Shown piece after piece: positions 47,110 through 55,614 of a stretch of 64,000 nt of DNA; position 1 is the stretch's first letter; the number at the start of each line of letters is the position of its first letter. The notes under the pieces are model-generated. The model was not told the DNA's origin. It searched no databases and saw only the letters and a program-made list of their open reading frames with translations. The DNA is from an uncultured bacterium. Lineage in GTDB: Bacteria > Pseudomonadota > Alphaproteobacteria > Sphingomonadales > Sphingomonadaceae. The stretch spans positions 62,001-126,000 of the forward strand of contig CALOGB020000174.1 of assembly GCA_942636505.2 (NCBI GenBank), written 5' to 3'. A program made the position numbers and the translations under genes.

Positions 47110-47220
47110 CCCCCCCTCCCCGGAAGGGAGGGGTCGGGGGTGGGTCGGTTTCCGTATCGGGTGAGGTCGGGTCACAAACTGGCCGACCCACCCCCAGCCC
47201 CTCCCTTTCAGGGAGGGGAG
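47110..47220. repeat. Inverted repeat family J, second copy
   Basis: The arms are CCCCTCCCCGGAAGGGAGGG and CCCTCCCTTTCAGGGAGGGG with inner GGGGGTGGGTCGG and CCGACCCACCCCC. It occupies the mmcB/ankyrin-gene convergent junction. The same element precedes folP at 39454-39563. Confidence 0.92.
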
Positions 47221-47261
47221 CCCGTAGCGGTTTGGGCTACTTAGGCGGCCAAAATAGCCGC

Positions 47262-47870
47262 TTAAAACTTAGGGCCGGAAACGGCCTTGCGCACCTTCTT
47301 CGGCGCGTCTTCCAGAAGCTTGCTCACGATCGGGTTGCGTCCATCCTGCTTGGCATAGGCGCGCGCGGACATGCCGGCGATGATATCCGCCTGGTCGGGA
47401 TCGGCGTTCTCGGCCAGCAACACCCGGATCATCCCCACGTCGCGCCGCTGCACCGCGCGGATCAGCGGCGTCTCGCCGGCCGAATTGGCAAGGTTCGGGT
47501 TCGCCCCCGCCGCGGTCAGGATCGGGATCATGTTCGTCTGCCCGAGCGTCACGGCGAGCAGCAGCGGCGTGTTACCCTTGCCGTCGCGCAGGTTCGCGTC
47601 CGCACCCTTCTGCAGCAGGAAGCGCAGATACACCTCGTCGCTGCGCTTGATGACGATGTGCAGCGCGCCCTCCCCGCTGGTCACGTCGCGCGTGTTGATG
47701 ATGTTGCTGCCGGGCTTGCCGAGCATCTCCAGCACGTCGTTGTTCTTCGCATCCCGCACCGCGGACAGGAACTTGTACCCCTCCGACTGGCCTTGCGCGA
47801 ACGCGGGCGCCGCGACGCAGGCGAGCGCAGGCGTCAGGAGGGTAGCGGCGAGCATCAGGCGGATACGCAT
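47262..47870 (-). CDS. Exported ankyrin-repeat protein
   Basis: A 202-residue protein with signal peptide MRIRLMLAATLLTPALAC, probably cleaved at AFAQG. Four ankyrin-type repeats follow, including GEGALHIVIKRSDEVYLRFLLQKGAD, GNTPLLLAVTLGQTNMIPILTAAGAN and GETPLIRAVQRRDVGMIRVLLAENAD (quoted in parts). It is a periplasmic protein-protein interaction scaffold of unknown partner. The ATG has AAGGAAG 7 nt upstream. It diverges from the SCO gene with a 79-bp spacer. Confidence 0.88.
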   Translation of the reverse strand: MRIRLMLAATLLTPALACVAAPAFAQGQSEGYKFLSAVRDAKNNDVLEMLGKPGSNIINTRDVTSGEGALHIVIKRSDEVYLRFLLQKGADANLRDGKGNTPLLLAVTLGQTNMIPILTAAGANPNLANSAGETPLIRAVQRRDVGMIRVLLAENADPDQADIIAGMSARAYAKQDGRNPIVSKLLEDAPKKVRKAVSGPKF

Positions 47871-47949
47871 CGAGAGACTTCCTTGGTTCGTCCTGGATAT
47901 AGGGTGACGCTTGCGCCGCAGTAGCGAACAGATCAAGGCTGGCGGGACC

Positions 47950-48543
47950 ATGACCCTCCGTTTCCTTCTCATACCGGCACTCGCCTTGTCCGCGTGCACA
48001 GCCTCGGCACCGCCTGCCAAACCGCCGCTCGAAGGCGCCCGGATCGGCGGCGCCTTCACGCTGACCGACCAGAACGGGCAGACCGTCACCGAACAGGCGT
48101 TCGCGGGCAAATACCGGATCATGTATTTCGGCTACACCTTCTGTCCCGATGTGTGTCCGACGGATGTCCAGGCGATCGGCGCTGCGGTGAAAAAGCTTGA
48201 GGCGACCGACCCCGCGCTTGCCGCGAAGATCGTGCCGGTGTTCGTGACGGTCGATCCGGCGCGCGATACCCCTGCGGTACTCAAGCAGTTCGTCTCCGCC
48301 TTCCACCCGCGGATGGTCGGCCTCACCGGCACCGACGCGCAGATCGCCAGGATCAAGACCGAGTATGCGGTGTATTCCAGCAAGGGCGACGCCTCCCCCG
48401 GCGCCGGTCCAAGCGGGGGCTACCTCGTAAACCACTCGCGCCAGGCCTATCTGATGGACCCGGACGGCAAGCCCCTCGCTTTGCTGCCACAGGAACAAGG
48501 GCCCGACGCAGTGGTGACGGAAATCAAGCGCTGGGCCCGGTGA
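47950..48543 (+). CDS. SCO1/SenC-family copper chaperone lipoprotein
   Basis: 197 residues. The N-terminus MTLRFLLIPALALSAC is a lipoprotein signal with lipobox LSAC. The thioredoxin fold carries the copper-binding pair in YTFCPDVCPTDVQ (C-x3-C) and the third ligand His in YLVNHSRQAYLMD. SCO proteins load the CuA site of cytochrome c oxidase or act in redox defence. Oxidase genes are not in the window. It overlaps the YcgN-like gene by 4 nt. Confidence 0.93.
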   Translation: MTLRFLLIPALALSACTASAPPAKPPLEGARIGGAFTLTDQNGQTVTEQAFAGKYRIMYFGYTFCPDVCPTDVQAIGAAVKKLEATDPALAAKIVPVFVTVDPARDTPAVLKQFVSAFHPRMVGLTGTDAQIARIKTEYAVYSSKGDASPGAGPSGGYLVNHSRQAYLMDPDGKPLALLPQEQGPDAVVTEIKRWAR

Positions 48544-48974
48544 GCGCGCGCTTCTGGGAAGATACGCCGATCGACCAGCTCGACCGCGGCCAGTGGGAAG
48601 CGTTGTGCGACGGCTGCGGCAAATGCTGCATCCACAAGCTCGAGGACGAGGATACAGGCGAACTGGTCGCGACCAACGTCTCGTGCCGCCTGCTCGACCG
48701 GCGTAGCGGGCAGTGCTCCGATTACCGCCACCGCCATGCCTATGTCCCCGAATGCGTCCGGCTGACGACCGGCAACGTCCGCGGGATCGACTGGCTGCCC
48801 TCGACCTGCGCGTACCGCCTGCGCGCGGCCGGCGAGCAATTGCCCGAATGGCACTACCTCGTCTGCGGCGACCGCGAAGCCGTCCACCGCGCCAAGCAAT
48901 CGGTGCGCGGCTGGACGATCAGCGAGGACGAGGCCGGTGAGCTCGAATATCACGTGATCGACCGCGAGCTCTGA
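48540..48974 (+). CDS. YcgN-family cysteine-cluster protein
   Basis: A 144-residue protein with FWEDTPIDQLDRGQWEALCDGCGKCC at the N-terminus (quoted in part), then CRLLDRRSGQC, PECVRL and STCAYRL, giving the eight-cysteine pattern of the UPF0260/YcgN group; a metal or iron-sulfur site is likely. Function unknown. The start is GTG 48540, overlapping the SCO stop (GTGA). The YgjP-like gene follows 15 bp downstream. Confidence 0.92.
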   Translation: MSARFWEDTPIDQLDRGQWEALCDGCGKCCIHKLEDEDTGELVATNVSCRLLDRRSGQCSDYRHRHAYVPECVRLTTGNVRGIDWLPSTCAYRLRAAGEQLPEWHYLVCGDREAVHRAKQSVRGWTISEDEAGELEYHVIDREL

Positions 48975-48989
48975 CCCGGTGACAGCCCG

Positions 48990-49664
48990 ATGATCGAGGG
49001 CCTGGAGATCGTCCGTCACCCGCGCGCACGCCGCGCGCGTCTGTCGATCGATCCCGCGAGTGGCCGGGCGCGCCTCGTCCTCCCCAAGCGTGCGGCGTTG
49101 AAGCAGGCGCTGGCCTGGGCCGAGGACAAGGCGGGCTGGATCGCCGAACAGCGCGCGCTACTCCCCCAGCCGCGCCCGTTCGTGCCCGGCGCGGTCCTCA
49201 CCGTCGCCGACGAGCCGTTGACGATCGAGTGGACACCCGGTAGCCGCCGAACCGTGGTCCGCGAAGGCTCGGTCCTGTCACTATCAGGCCCCCCCGAAAC
49301 GATCGCGCGTCGCGTCGAGGCATGGCTGAAACGCACCGCACTCGCCGTCCTGGAGATCGAGACCACCGAATACGCCGCCAAGGCCAAGGTCAGCGTCGCC
49401 CAGGTCGCGGTTGGTGACGCCAAGGGGCGCTGGGGCAGCTGCGCGTCGAGCGGCATCATCCGCTACAGCTGGCGGCTGATTCTCGCGCCGAGCTGGGTCC
49501 GTCGAGCCACCGTCGCGCATGAAGTCGCGCACCGCGTCCACATGAACCACGCGCCGGTCTTCCACGGGCTGGTCGAGCAATTGTACGGCGAAGACCCGAC
49601 GCCCGCGCGTGTCTGGCTGCGCACGCACGGCGCGGAGCTTCACTGGTTCGGACGCTCTTCCTGA
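48990..49664 (+). CDS. YgjP/DUF45-family metallopeptidase
   Basis: 224 residues. The zinc motif is VAHEVAHRVHMNH (HExxH plus a downstream His), preceded by GRWGSCASSGIIRYSWRLI, the DUF45 signature in which WGSC and the aromatic/Arg pattern are conserved. It is probably a small cytoplasmic peptidase; no substrate is known. The 3' end overlaps the PBP gene by 25 bp, tail to tail. Confidence 0.92.
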   Translation: MIEGLEIVRHPRARRARLSIDPASGRARLVLPKRAALKQALAWAEDKAGWIAEQRALLPQPRPFVPGAVLTVADEPLTIEWTPGSRRTVVREGSVLSLSGPPETIARRVEAWLKRTALAVLEIETTEYAAKAKVSVAQVAVGDAKGRWGSCASSGIIRYSWRLILAPSWVRRATVAHEVAHRVHMNHAPVFHGLVEQLYGEDPTPARVWLRTHGAELHWFGRSS

Positions 49665-51811
49665 TCACTCTGGAAGCGCTGCGTCTGCACCTGATCGCGC
49701 GGCACATCGCGTTGGAGCGGTTGCCGCCCTGCCGGTGACGGCTCGCGCCGCTCACGCCCGGTAACCCGGTCAATCCAGTCCTGATTCAACTGCTGCGGCG
49801 GCGCTGCCGGGGCTTCGAGTTGATCCGCATCGGGCCGCGGGATCGTGTCGCCGGTCTGCGCATCGGTCGGCACGGGCGGCTGCCCCTGCTCGATCGGATT
49901 GCCATCCGCATCGACCGCCATCTGGCCATTGTCGGGCTGCCCGAAATAGCTCTCCTCATCGGGCTCGAGCTGCCACTCGGGCAATGTGACCTTCGTATCG
50001 AACTGCTCGATCGGACGGTTCGCGGTCGCGGGCTTCATGAACGCAGCCCAGGCCTTGGCCGGCGCGGTGCCGCCGTGCAGGCCGGCGATCGGCTTGGCAT
50101 CGTCGCGGCCCATCCACACGCCGGTGGTGATCCCGCTCGAGAAGCCCAGGAACCAGCCATCCTTCGACGAACTGGTCGTCCCCGTCTTGCCTGCGACCGG
50201 GCGACCGATCTGCGCAGCGCGACCGGTGCCGGTGTTGACCGCAGTCTGCAACAGGTCCGTCATCTCGGCGGCGACATAGGGCGCGACGAGCACATGGCTG
50301 CGATCGACCTCGTGCGTGTAGATCGTCTGGCCGTTCGCGGTGACTCGCGTGATCCCGTACGGCGTCACCGCGACGCCCTTGCTAGCGACGCTCGCGAACG
50401 CGCGCGTCATGTCGATCACGCGAACCTCCGACGTGCCCAGCACCATCGACGGATGCGTGTTGACCGGCGTCGTGATGCCGAACCGCCGCGCCATGTCGGC
50501 GACCGTGTTGAAGCCGACCTCCTGGCCCAGCTTGGCGGCGACGGTGTTCAGCGAATAGGCGAACGCGGTCCGCAACGACACCGCGCCGGAGTTGCGCCGC
50601 GAATCGTTGCGTGGGCTCCAGCCGTTGATCGTGACGGGTTCGTCGACGATCGAGTCCTCCGGCTTGTGGCCGGCCTCGAGCGCGGCGAGGTACACGAACA
50701 GCTTGAACGACGAGCCCGGCTGGCGGACCGCCTGTGTCGCGCGGTTGTAGATCGACGAGACATAATCCTTGCCCCCGACCATCGCGCGCACTTCGCCGCC
50801 ACGGTCGAGCGCGACCAGCGCGCCCTGCGCTCCGGGAGGGGCATTGGCACGGATCGCATCGTCCGCCTGGCGCTGCATCGTCAGGTCTAGCGTCGTCCAG
50901 ACTTCGAGCGGTTCGGTCGTCTCGTCGATCAGCGTATCGAGCTGCGGCAACGCCCAGTCGGTAAAATAGCGTACGCTGTTCTGCTTGGGCTCGGGCGCGA
51001 GTTTCAGCCCGGAAACGTCCGCATCGGCAGCCTCGGACGCGGTGATCGCGCCGGTTTCCTGCATCGTCTCCAGCACGACACCCGCGCGGCCCATCGCGGC
51101 CTCGGCATCGGCGGTCGGCGAGTAGTTGGAAGGCGCCTTGACGAGACCCGCAATGACGGCGGCTTCGGCCAAGCTCAGATGATCTGCGCCATGACCGAAG
51201 AACTTACGCGAAGCCGCGTCGATCCCGTAGGCGCCGCCGCCATAATAGACCTTGTTCAGATAGAGTTCGAGGATCTGGTCCTTGGTGAACTTCCATTCGA
51301 GCGCGAACGCCAGGATGCCCTCGCGGAATTTACGCCCGAATTTCTTCTGGTTGTTGAGGAAGACGGTACGCGCCAGCTGCTGCGTGATCGTCGACCCCCC
51401 TTGCGTCCAGTGACCGCGATCGAACCGCACCTTCACGGAGCGCGCGATGCCGACCGGATCGACGCCGATATGCGAGCGGAAGCGGCGATCCTCGACCGAG
51501 ACGGTCGCGTCGCGCATCACCTTGGGGATCTGGCCATAAGGCAGCCACTCGCCGAAGCTCGGCCCCATCGACACGATCACCGTGCCGTCGGCGGCATGGA
51601 CGCGGATCATCTGGCCGTTGGGCGAGGACTTCAGGCTGTCAAAACTGGGCAGCTGCGACATCGCAATATAGACCGCGATCGCCAGCGCACCAAGCGCGAG
51701 GACGCCGATCCCGACCATGACCTGAAGAAAGACGACCAGCCGCCGCCGCCAGCGTGACGCCGGGGGAGTTGGGGACCGACGGGACGGGGGAGCAGAACGC
51801 GTACGAGCCAT
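49640..51811 (-). CDS. Class A penicillin-binding protein (PBP1A family)
   Basis: A 723-residue bifunctional peptidoglycan synthase. After a basic cytoplasmic tail, one membrane span lies at about residues 25-48. The transglycosylase domain has the catalytic Glu in SVEDRRFRSHIGVD and the GGSTITQQLART motif. The transpeptidase domain has SSFKLFVYLAALE (serine), AYSLNTVAAKLG (SxN) and AGKTGTTSSSKDGWF (KTGT). The C-terminal 80 residues are Pro/Gln-rich and disordered-looking. It starts 35 bp upstream of nothing clear; its own promoter is likely in the msrB gap, which lies downstream of it on this strand, so it is transcribed before msrB is approached from the other side of the convergent pair. 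Confidence 0.94.
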   Translation of the reverse strand: MARTRSAPPSRRSPTPPASRWRRRLVVFLQVMVGIGVLALGALAIAVYIAMSQLPSFDSLKSSPNGQMIRVHAADGTVIVSMGPSFGEWLPYGQIPKVMRDATVSVEDRRFRSHIGVDPVGIARSVKVRFDRGHWTQGGSTITQQLARTVFLNNQKKFGRKFREGILAFALEWKFTKDQILELYLNKVYYGGGAYGIDAASRKFFGHGADHLSLAEAAVIAGLVKAPSNYSPTADAEAAMGRAGVVLETMQETGAITASEAADADVSGLKLAPEPKQNSVRYFTDWALPQLDTLIDETTEPLEVWTTLDLTMQRQADDAIRANAPPGAQGALVALDRGGEVRAMVGGKDYVSSIYNRATQAVRQPGSSFKLFVYLAALEAGHKPEDSIVDEPVTINGWSPRNDSRRNSGAVSLRTAFAYSLNTVAAKLGQEVGFNTVADMARRFGITTPVNTHPSMVLGTSEVRVIDMTRAFASVASKGVAVTPYGITRVTANGQTIYTHEVDRSHVLVAPYVAAEMTDLLQTAVNTGTGRAAQIGRPVAGKTGTTSSSKDGWFLGFSSGITTGVWMGRDDAKPIAGLHGGTAPAKAWAAFMKPATANRPIEQFDTKVTLPEWQLEPDEESYFGQPDNGQMAVDADGNPIEQGQPPVPTDAQTGDTIPRPDADQLEAPAAPPQQLNQDWIDRVTGRERREPSPAGRQPLQRDVPRDQVQTQRFQSDQEERPNQ

Positions 51812-51855
51812 GTGGCCGCAGAATTACGCGCGATGGTCCCGCCCTACAAGCGACA

Positions 51856-52272
51856 TCAGGCTGCGACGTTCGCTTTGCGCGGCCGGAATTCGAGCGAGAG
51901 CGAGTTCATGCAATAACGCTGCCCGGTCGGCGGCGGACCGTCCGGGAAGACGTGCCCCATATGGCTGTCGCAGCGTGCGCACCGGGTTTCGATACGCGTC
52001 ATGCCGTGGCTGCGATCGGCGTGATCGGTGACCGCATCGGGGCGGATCGGCTGGGTGAAGCTCGGCCAGCCCGACCCGGAATCATATTTGTCCGCGCTGT
52101 CGAACAGCTCGTTGCTGCACGCGGCACACCGGTAGACCCCATCAGCCTTGGTGTCGTTCAGCACACCCGCGAACGCGCGCTCGGTCCCACCTTCGCGCAG
52201 CACATGATATTGTTCGGGGCTCAGCCGCTTGCGCCATTCGGCCTCGGAAAGATTGAGCTGATCCATGGACAT
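51856..52272 (-). CDS. msrB: Peptide methionine-R-sulfoxide reductase MsrB
   Basis: A 138-residue repair enzyme with two Cys-x2-Cys zinc pairs (CAACSNELF and RCARCDSHMGH) and the catalytic Cys in GQRYCMNSLSLEF. SGSGWPSF is also conserved. It reduces methionine-R-sulfoxide, complementing MsrA at 24342-24884. The ATG at 52272 or 52266 is used. Three 13-bp tandem repeats lie just upstream at 52281-52319. Confidence 0.96.
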   Translation of the reverse strand: MSMDQLNLSEAEWRKRLSPEQYHVLREGGTERAFAGVLNDTKADGVYRCAACSNELFDSADKYDSGSGWPSFTQPIRPDAVTDHADRSHGMTRIETRCARCDSHMGHVFPDGPPPTGQRYCMNSLSLEFRPRKANVAA

Positions 52273-52280
52273 GCATCTCT

Positions 52281-52319
52281 TGCTGGCGGGTCGTGCTGGC
52301 GGGTCGTGCTGGCGGGACG
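52281..52319. repeat. Three 13-bp tandem repeats upstream of msrB
   Basis: TGCTGGCGGGTCG is repeated three times, the last copy with one change (ACG for TCG). It fills most of the 51-bp gap between the polyketide-operon oxidoreductase and msrB. The count may vary between strains. Confidence 0.85.
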
Positions 52320-52323
52320 GATT

Positions 52324-53412
52324 TCAATATTGCCCCATTCTGGTTGCGTTCGCGATGACCTGGATCAGTGCAGGGCGCATGAACGGGAGCAGCCACGCGG
52401 CGCGTTCGCTTTCGGCGATGCGACGGACGATGCCCGCGATCCCGATCGGGCGGGCGAGGCGGCGGGCGAACGTCTCCTGCCACTGCGCGGCGGAGGCGGG
52501 CCCGCCTTTTTCGTAAGCGCGCGCGGCTGCGACGCCGCTGGCGAGCGCGATGCCCATGCCTTCGCCGGCAAGCGAGGGGATGACGCCGGCCTGGTCGCCG
52601 AGCCGGAATGTCGCGTCGACGCCGGTGCGTTGGCGCCAGCCATAGGGGACGTTGGCGATCGCATCGATCTGTGCGGCGGGGTCGATCAGCGCGACCCATT
52701 CGCCGAGCGCGGGCATCTCTCGGCCAAGCGCTTCGAGCAATTGCGCGGGGGAACCTGCCGCCTGAAGCCGCGAACGATGGACCGCCATGCAGAGGTTCGC
52801 GGTGCCGTCCTCCTGCATCGCCAGTCCGGCATAGCCGCGGTCGAACAGGTGAAGCTCGATGCCGCCAGCGAGCGCTTTGCTCAGTGCAGGCGAAGGGGCG
52901 ATCCTCACCCGGATCCCCAAGGTCGGGTCGGCGCCGCGCGCGTCTTCGGGGCGCGCCATCCCACGAACGTCGTGCTTCCCGCTCGCCAGAAACAGCGCGT
53001 CGGTCGCGATCGTCGCACCGTCCGCTAGCCGTGCGCTCGTCCCGTCAATCTCGCGCACGGTGACGCCGCGTTCGACCGGCGTGCCCAGCCGTTCGGCTTC
53101 ATCCAGCATGACCGTATCGAGCCGATGACGTGTGACCGAGACCGCCGGATGGGGCAGGGCGGCCTCCGCCCGGCGATTGCCCGCGAAGATGCGCGCGCGT
53201 GTTACACGGTCTGGGTTGAGCGTATCCGGATCGATCCCAAGCCCGCTGAGCGTCTCCAGCGTCCGCCAACTCAGGAACCCGCCGCAGATCGCATCGCCGG
53301 TCTCACGCGATCGCTCGACGAGCAGATGCGGCAGGCCGGCGCGCGCAAGCTGAATCGCGGTCGCGGCCCCGGCGAGCCCGCCGCCAACGATCAGCGCAGG
53401 CGTTCGACGCAT
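52324..53412 (-). CDS. FAD-dependent oxidoreductase of the type III polyketide operon
   Basis: About 362 residues of the geranylgeranyl-reductase/PHBH-type flavoprotein fold. ALIVGGGLAGAATAIQLARAG is the FAD motif (in part), CGGFLSWRTLETL follows, and GDQAGVIPSLAGEGMGIAL is the second FAD motif. In Streptomyces, a flavoprotein (SrsC) hydroxylates phenolic lipids made by a type III synthase, so oxidation of the polyketide ring is the likely role here. ATG 53412 directly precedes the FAD strand. It overlaps the methyltransferase gene by 22 nt. Confidence 0.85.
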   Translation of the reverse strand: MRRTPALIVGGGLAGAATAIQLARAGLPHLLVERSRETGDAICGGFLSWRTLETLSGLGIDPDTLNPDRVTRARIFAGNRRAEAALPHPAVSVTRHRLDTVMLDEAERLGTPVERGVTVREIDGTSARLADGATIATDALFLASGKHDVRGMARPEDARGADPTLGIRVRIAPSPALSKALAGGIELHLFDRGYAGLAMQEDGTANLCMAVHRSRLQAAGSPAQLLEALGREMPALGEWVALIDPAAQIDAIANVPYGWRQRTGVDATFRLGDQAGVIPSLAGEGMGIALASGVAAARAYEKGGPASAAQWQETFARRLARPIGIAGIVRRIAESERAAWLLPFMRPALIQVIANATRMGQY

Positions 53413-54071
53413 AACCGGAACGGAAAGACGCGGCGGACCTTCGCCTCGGTGATACCCGCCTCGGCGAGCAGCGGCAGCCATTCGTCAGGGCGATAGCTGC
53501 GCGCGATCGACAACGTCCCGTCGTGTCTCACGATCGGGTGCCAGCGCGCGATCGTCGCAAGCACCGGAAAGCCCCAATGCGCAAAGCCGTGGCGGTGGAG
53601 GTCGTTGACGAACCACCCCGCGCTCGCATGTCCTTCCATGAACCGCAGGAACGCGATCAGCTGGTCGTGGCTCATGTGGTGCGCAACGAGGCTGCTGACG
53701 ATCACGTCCCACGGCTCATGCGCGAGGTCGGCATAGTCGCCGGTGACGTAGCGGATGTCGCCGCCATGCGCCCGCGCCGCCTGTTCGCTGCGCGGGTTGA
53801 GATCGACCCCGACCAGCTCCGCCTCGATACCCTTCGCCTTCGCCCAGCGTGCGATCCGCCGCAGCATGTCGCCATCGCCGAACCCGACGTCGAGCAACCG
53901 AAAACTCTTCCGCCCCGCAGTCGCACGCGCAAGGAAGTCGAGCGTCGGGCGGCGCGCCATTGTCACCGTGTTGACCGTCGCCAGATCGCCGACGACGTCC
54001 GCATAGGTCGCCGCGTCGAGGTCGTCGGCGTCCATCAGCTCTTCGGCCTGGCTGCGAACCGCGAGGCTCAT
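53391..54071 (-). CDS. Class I SAM methyltransferase of the type III polyketide operon
   Basis: 226 residues. SFRLLDVGFGDGDMLRRIARW is the SAM-binding loop (in part), with motif II ELVGVDLNPRSEQAAR and the post-core DVIVSSLVAHHMS. It resembles UbiE-like small-molecule O- or C-methyltransferases. Its position between the type III synthase and the oxidoreductase, with 4-nt and 22-nt overlaps, implies it methylates the phenolic product. Start ATG 54071 overlaps the synthase stop. Confidence 0.88.
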   Translation of the reverse strand: MSLAVRSQAEELMDADDLDAATYADVVGDLATVNTVTMARRPTLDFLARATAGRKSFRLLDVGFGDGDMLRRIARWAKAKGIEAELVGVDLNPRSEQAARAHGGDIRYVTGDYADLAHEPWDVIVSSLVAHHMSHDQLIAFLRFMEGHASAGWFVNDLHRHGFAHWGFPVLATIARWHPIVRHDGTLSIARSYRPDEWLPLLAEAGITEAKVRRVFPFRLCVERLR

Positions 54072-55132
54072 GCTGCGCTCCGGAACCCGAAGCCCTCCGC
54101 CGCCAGCCCCGGCCCGAACGCCAGCGCCACGCCGTGCTCGACCGGTGGCCCGGCCAGCAGTCGCTCGAATACGAACATTAACGTCGCCGATGACATGTTG
54201 CCGTTGTCCGCCAGCACCTGCCGCGACGCTGCCAGCGCATCCGGGCTCAGATGCATCGCATGTTCGACCGCATCGAGGATCGATCGCCCACCGGCATGGA
54301 CCGCCCAGCCATCGATCGACTCCGGCGGTCGACCCGCACTAACGATCGCGCGAAACTCCTCGTCGGACAGCGCGGCGGCGATACGTCCCGGCACCTCCCC
54401 CGACAAATGCATCGCAAAGCCTGCATCGGTGACGTCCCAGCGGATCAGCTTCTCGCTATCGGGCAACGACGCGGCGAACGGCGCTTCGAGCGCGAACCCG
54501 GTCGCATCCGCCGTCACCAGCGCCGCCGCAGCCCCATCGCCGAACTGCAGCATCGCCAGCAGTGCCTCGATGTCGTTGGCGGGTTGCAGGTGCAGCGTCG
54601 AAAGCTCGACCGTCACCACCAGCACGCGGGCGTCAGGCTCGGACCGCACGATATGCCGCGCACTTCGCAACGCGACGATCGCCGCGTAGCACCCCATGAA
54701 ACCGATCAGCAACCGCTCGACGCTGGACGAAAGGCCGAGGCGACGCGCGATGATCTGATCGATCCCCGGCGCGACGAACCCGGTACAGCTAGCGACGACC
54801 AGATGCGTAATGCCCTCGACCGCGACTTTCTCGCGCAAAGCCTCGATCGCGCGGATCGCGAGGTCGGGCGCATGCTCGGCATACAGCACCATCCGCGCCG
54901 CCGTCCCCGGATGCGGTTCGGCGGCGTAGAAGCCGGCATCGTCGACCGGCGAGCCACCGTCCGCGGTCGGCGGCAACACCGACCAGCGATGGCCGATCCC
55001 AGACCGCGACGCCATCCGGTCGAAGACGCGCTCGGCACGGGCATCGACGCGCGATCGCGCCCAGGCGATGAACGCCGCGTGGATATCGTGACCGGGAACG
55101 GCGGACCCTACGGCATTGAGATAAGCGGACAC
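54068..55132 (-). CDS. Type III polyketide synthase (chalcone-synthase-like)
   Basis: About 354 residues of the thiolase fold. The catalytic triad is visible: Cys116 in VVASCTGFVAPGID, His279 in GWAVHAGGRSILD and Asn312 in ADNGNMSSATLMF. The N-terminal half has LLIGFMGCYAAIVAL. Bacterial relatives make alkylresorcinols, alkylpyrones or phenolic lipids from fatty-acyl starters and malonyl-CoA. GTG 55132 has the SD AGGAAAGG 5 nt upstream and starts at the usual SAYLNAVGSAVPGHD; ATG 55165 would add 11 residues. It heads the operon, downstream of the AT-rich region. Confidence 0.9.
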   Translation of the reverse strand: MSAYLNAVGSAVPGHDIHAAFIAWARSRVDARAERVFDRMASRSGIGHRWSVLPPTADGGSPVDDAGFYAAEPHPGTAARMVLYAEHAPDLAIRAIEALREKVAVEGITHLVVASCTGFVAPGIDQIIARRLGLSSSVERLLIGFMGCYAAIVALRSARHIVRSEPDARVLVVTVELSTLHLQPANDIEALLAMLQFGDGAAAALVTADATGFALEAPFAASLPDSEKLIRWDVTDAGFAMHLSGEVPGRIAAALSDEEFRAIVSAGRPPESIDGWAVHAGGRSILDAVEHAMHLSPDALAASRQVLADNGNMSSATLMFVFERLLAGPPVEHGVALAFGPGLAAEGFGFRSAA

Positions 55133-55401
55133 GATACCCTTTCCTGCGATCGACGCCCAACGCATGGCACGTTCGATCGGACTATGGGACGCACGCTATA
55201 TCTGTTCGTCGCAAATCGGTTTCGCGTCTGAAGCGATATGTTGGCCGTAAAGCATCCTCAACCCCAACTTGCGCGTTGCTGTGAACATAGCGGTTCGTGG
55301 TTCTCAGCCAAACCCAAAACGGACTGCTAGGTAACTTATAAGACCCATAACGATTTGATTAATATAAAATAAGTTTGAATATCATACCTAGATATAGTTC
55401 T

Positions 55402-55434
55402 ATTTGTTGACGTGCGTTTTCGCATTTAACAAAT
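55402..55434. promoter_or_regulatory. Palindrome in the divergent region
   Basis: ATTTGTT(55402-55408) and AACAAAT(55428-55434) are exact complements, with TGCG/CGCA inside and TTTT at the centre. A candidate operator for the winged-helix regulator downstream; no direct evidence. Confidence 0.4.
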
Positions 55435-55560
55435 CGGCAGGACGTCGCTGACGTTTTGGCGTCTAGTTCGAGGGGCGGGGTGTCTCAGCCTTTATCTGGG
55501 GTGGTCGAGGATTGACGTGCGATAGCAGCGACAGGTTGCGTGCATGGCGGTTCCGATCGA

Positions 55561-55602
55561 GGGTCGATGGTAACGGGTCGATGGTAACGGGTCGATGGCA
55601 AT
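55561..55602. repeat. Three 14-bp direct repeats before the regulator gene
   Basis: GGGTCGATGGTAAC is repeated at 55561, 55575 and 55589, the last with two changes. It ends 12 bp before the GTG start, so it is in the leader. It may be a protein-binding array or a replication-slippage product. Confidence 0.85.
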
Positions 55603-55614
55603 GGGGAGCCTTTG

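Larger units (their letters stand above)
55166..55614. other. AT-rich divergent control region between polyketide operon and regulator
   Basis: About 450 bp without a gene. Bases 55300-55435 are markedly AT-rich compared with the rest of the window, including AATATAAAATAAGTTTG. An imperfect palindrome at 55402-55434 has arms ATTTGTT and AACAAAT with inner TGCG/CGCA. It probably holds the promoters for both directions. Confidence 0.6.
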
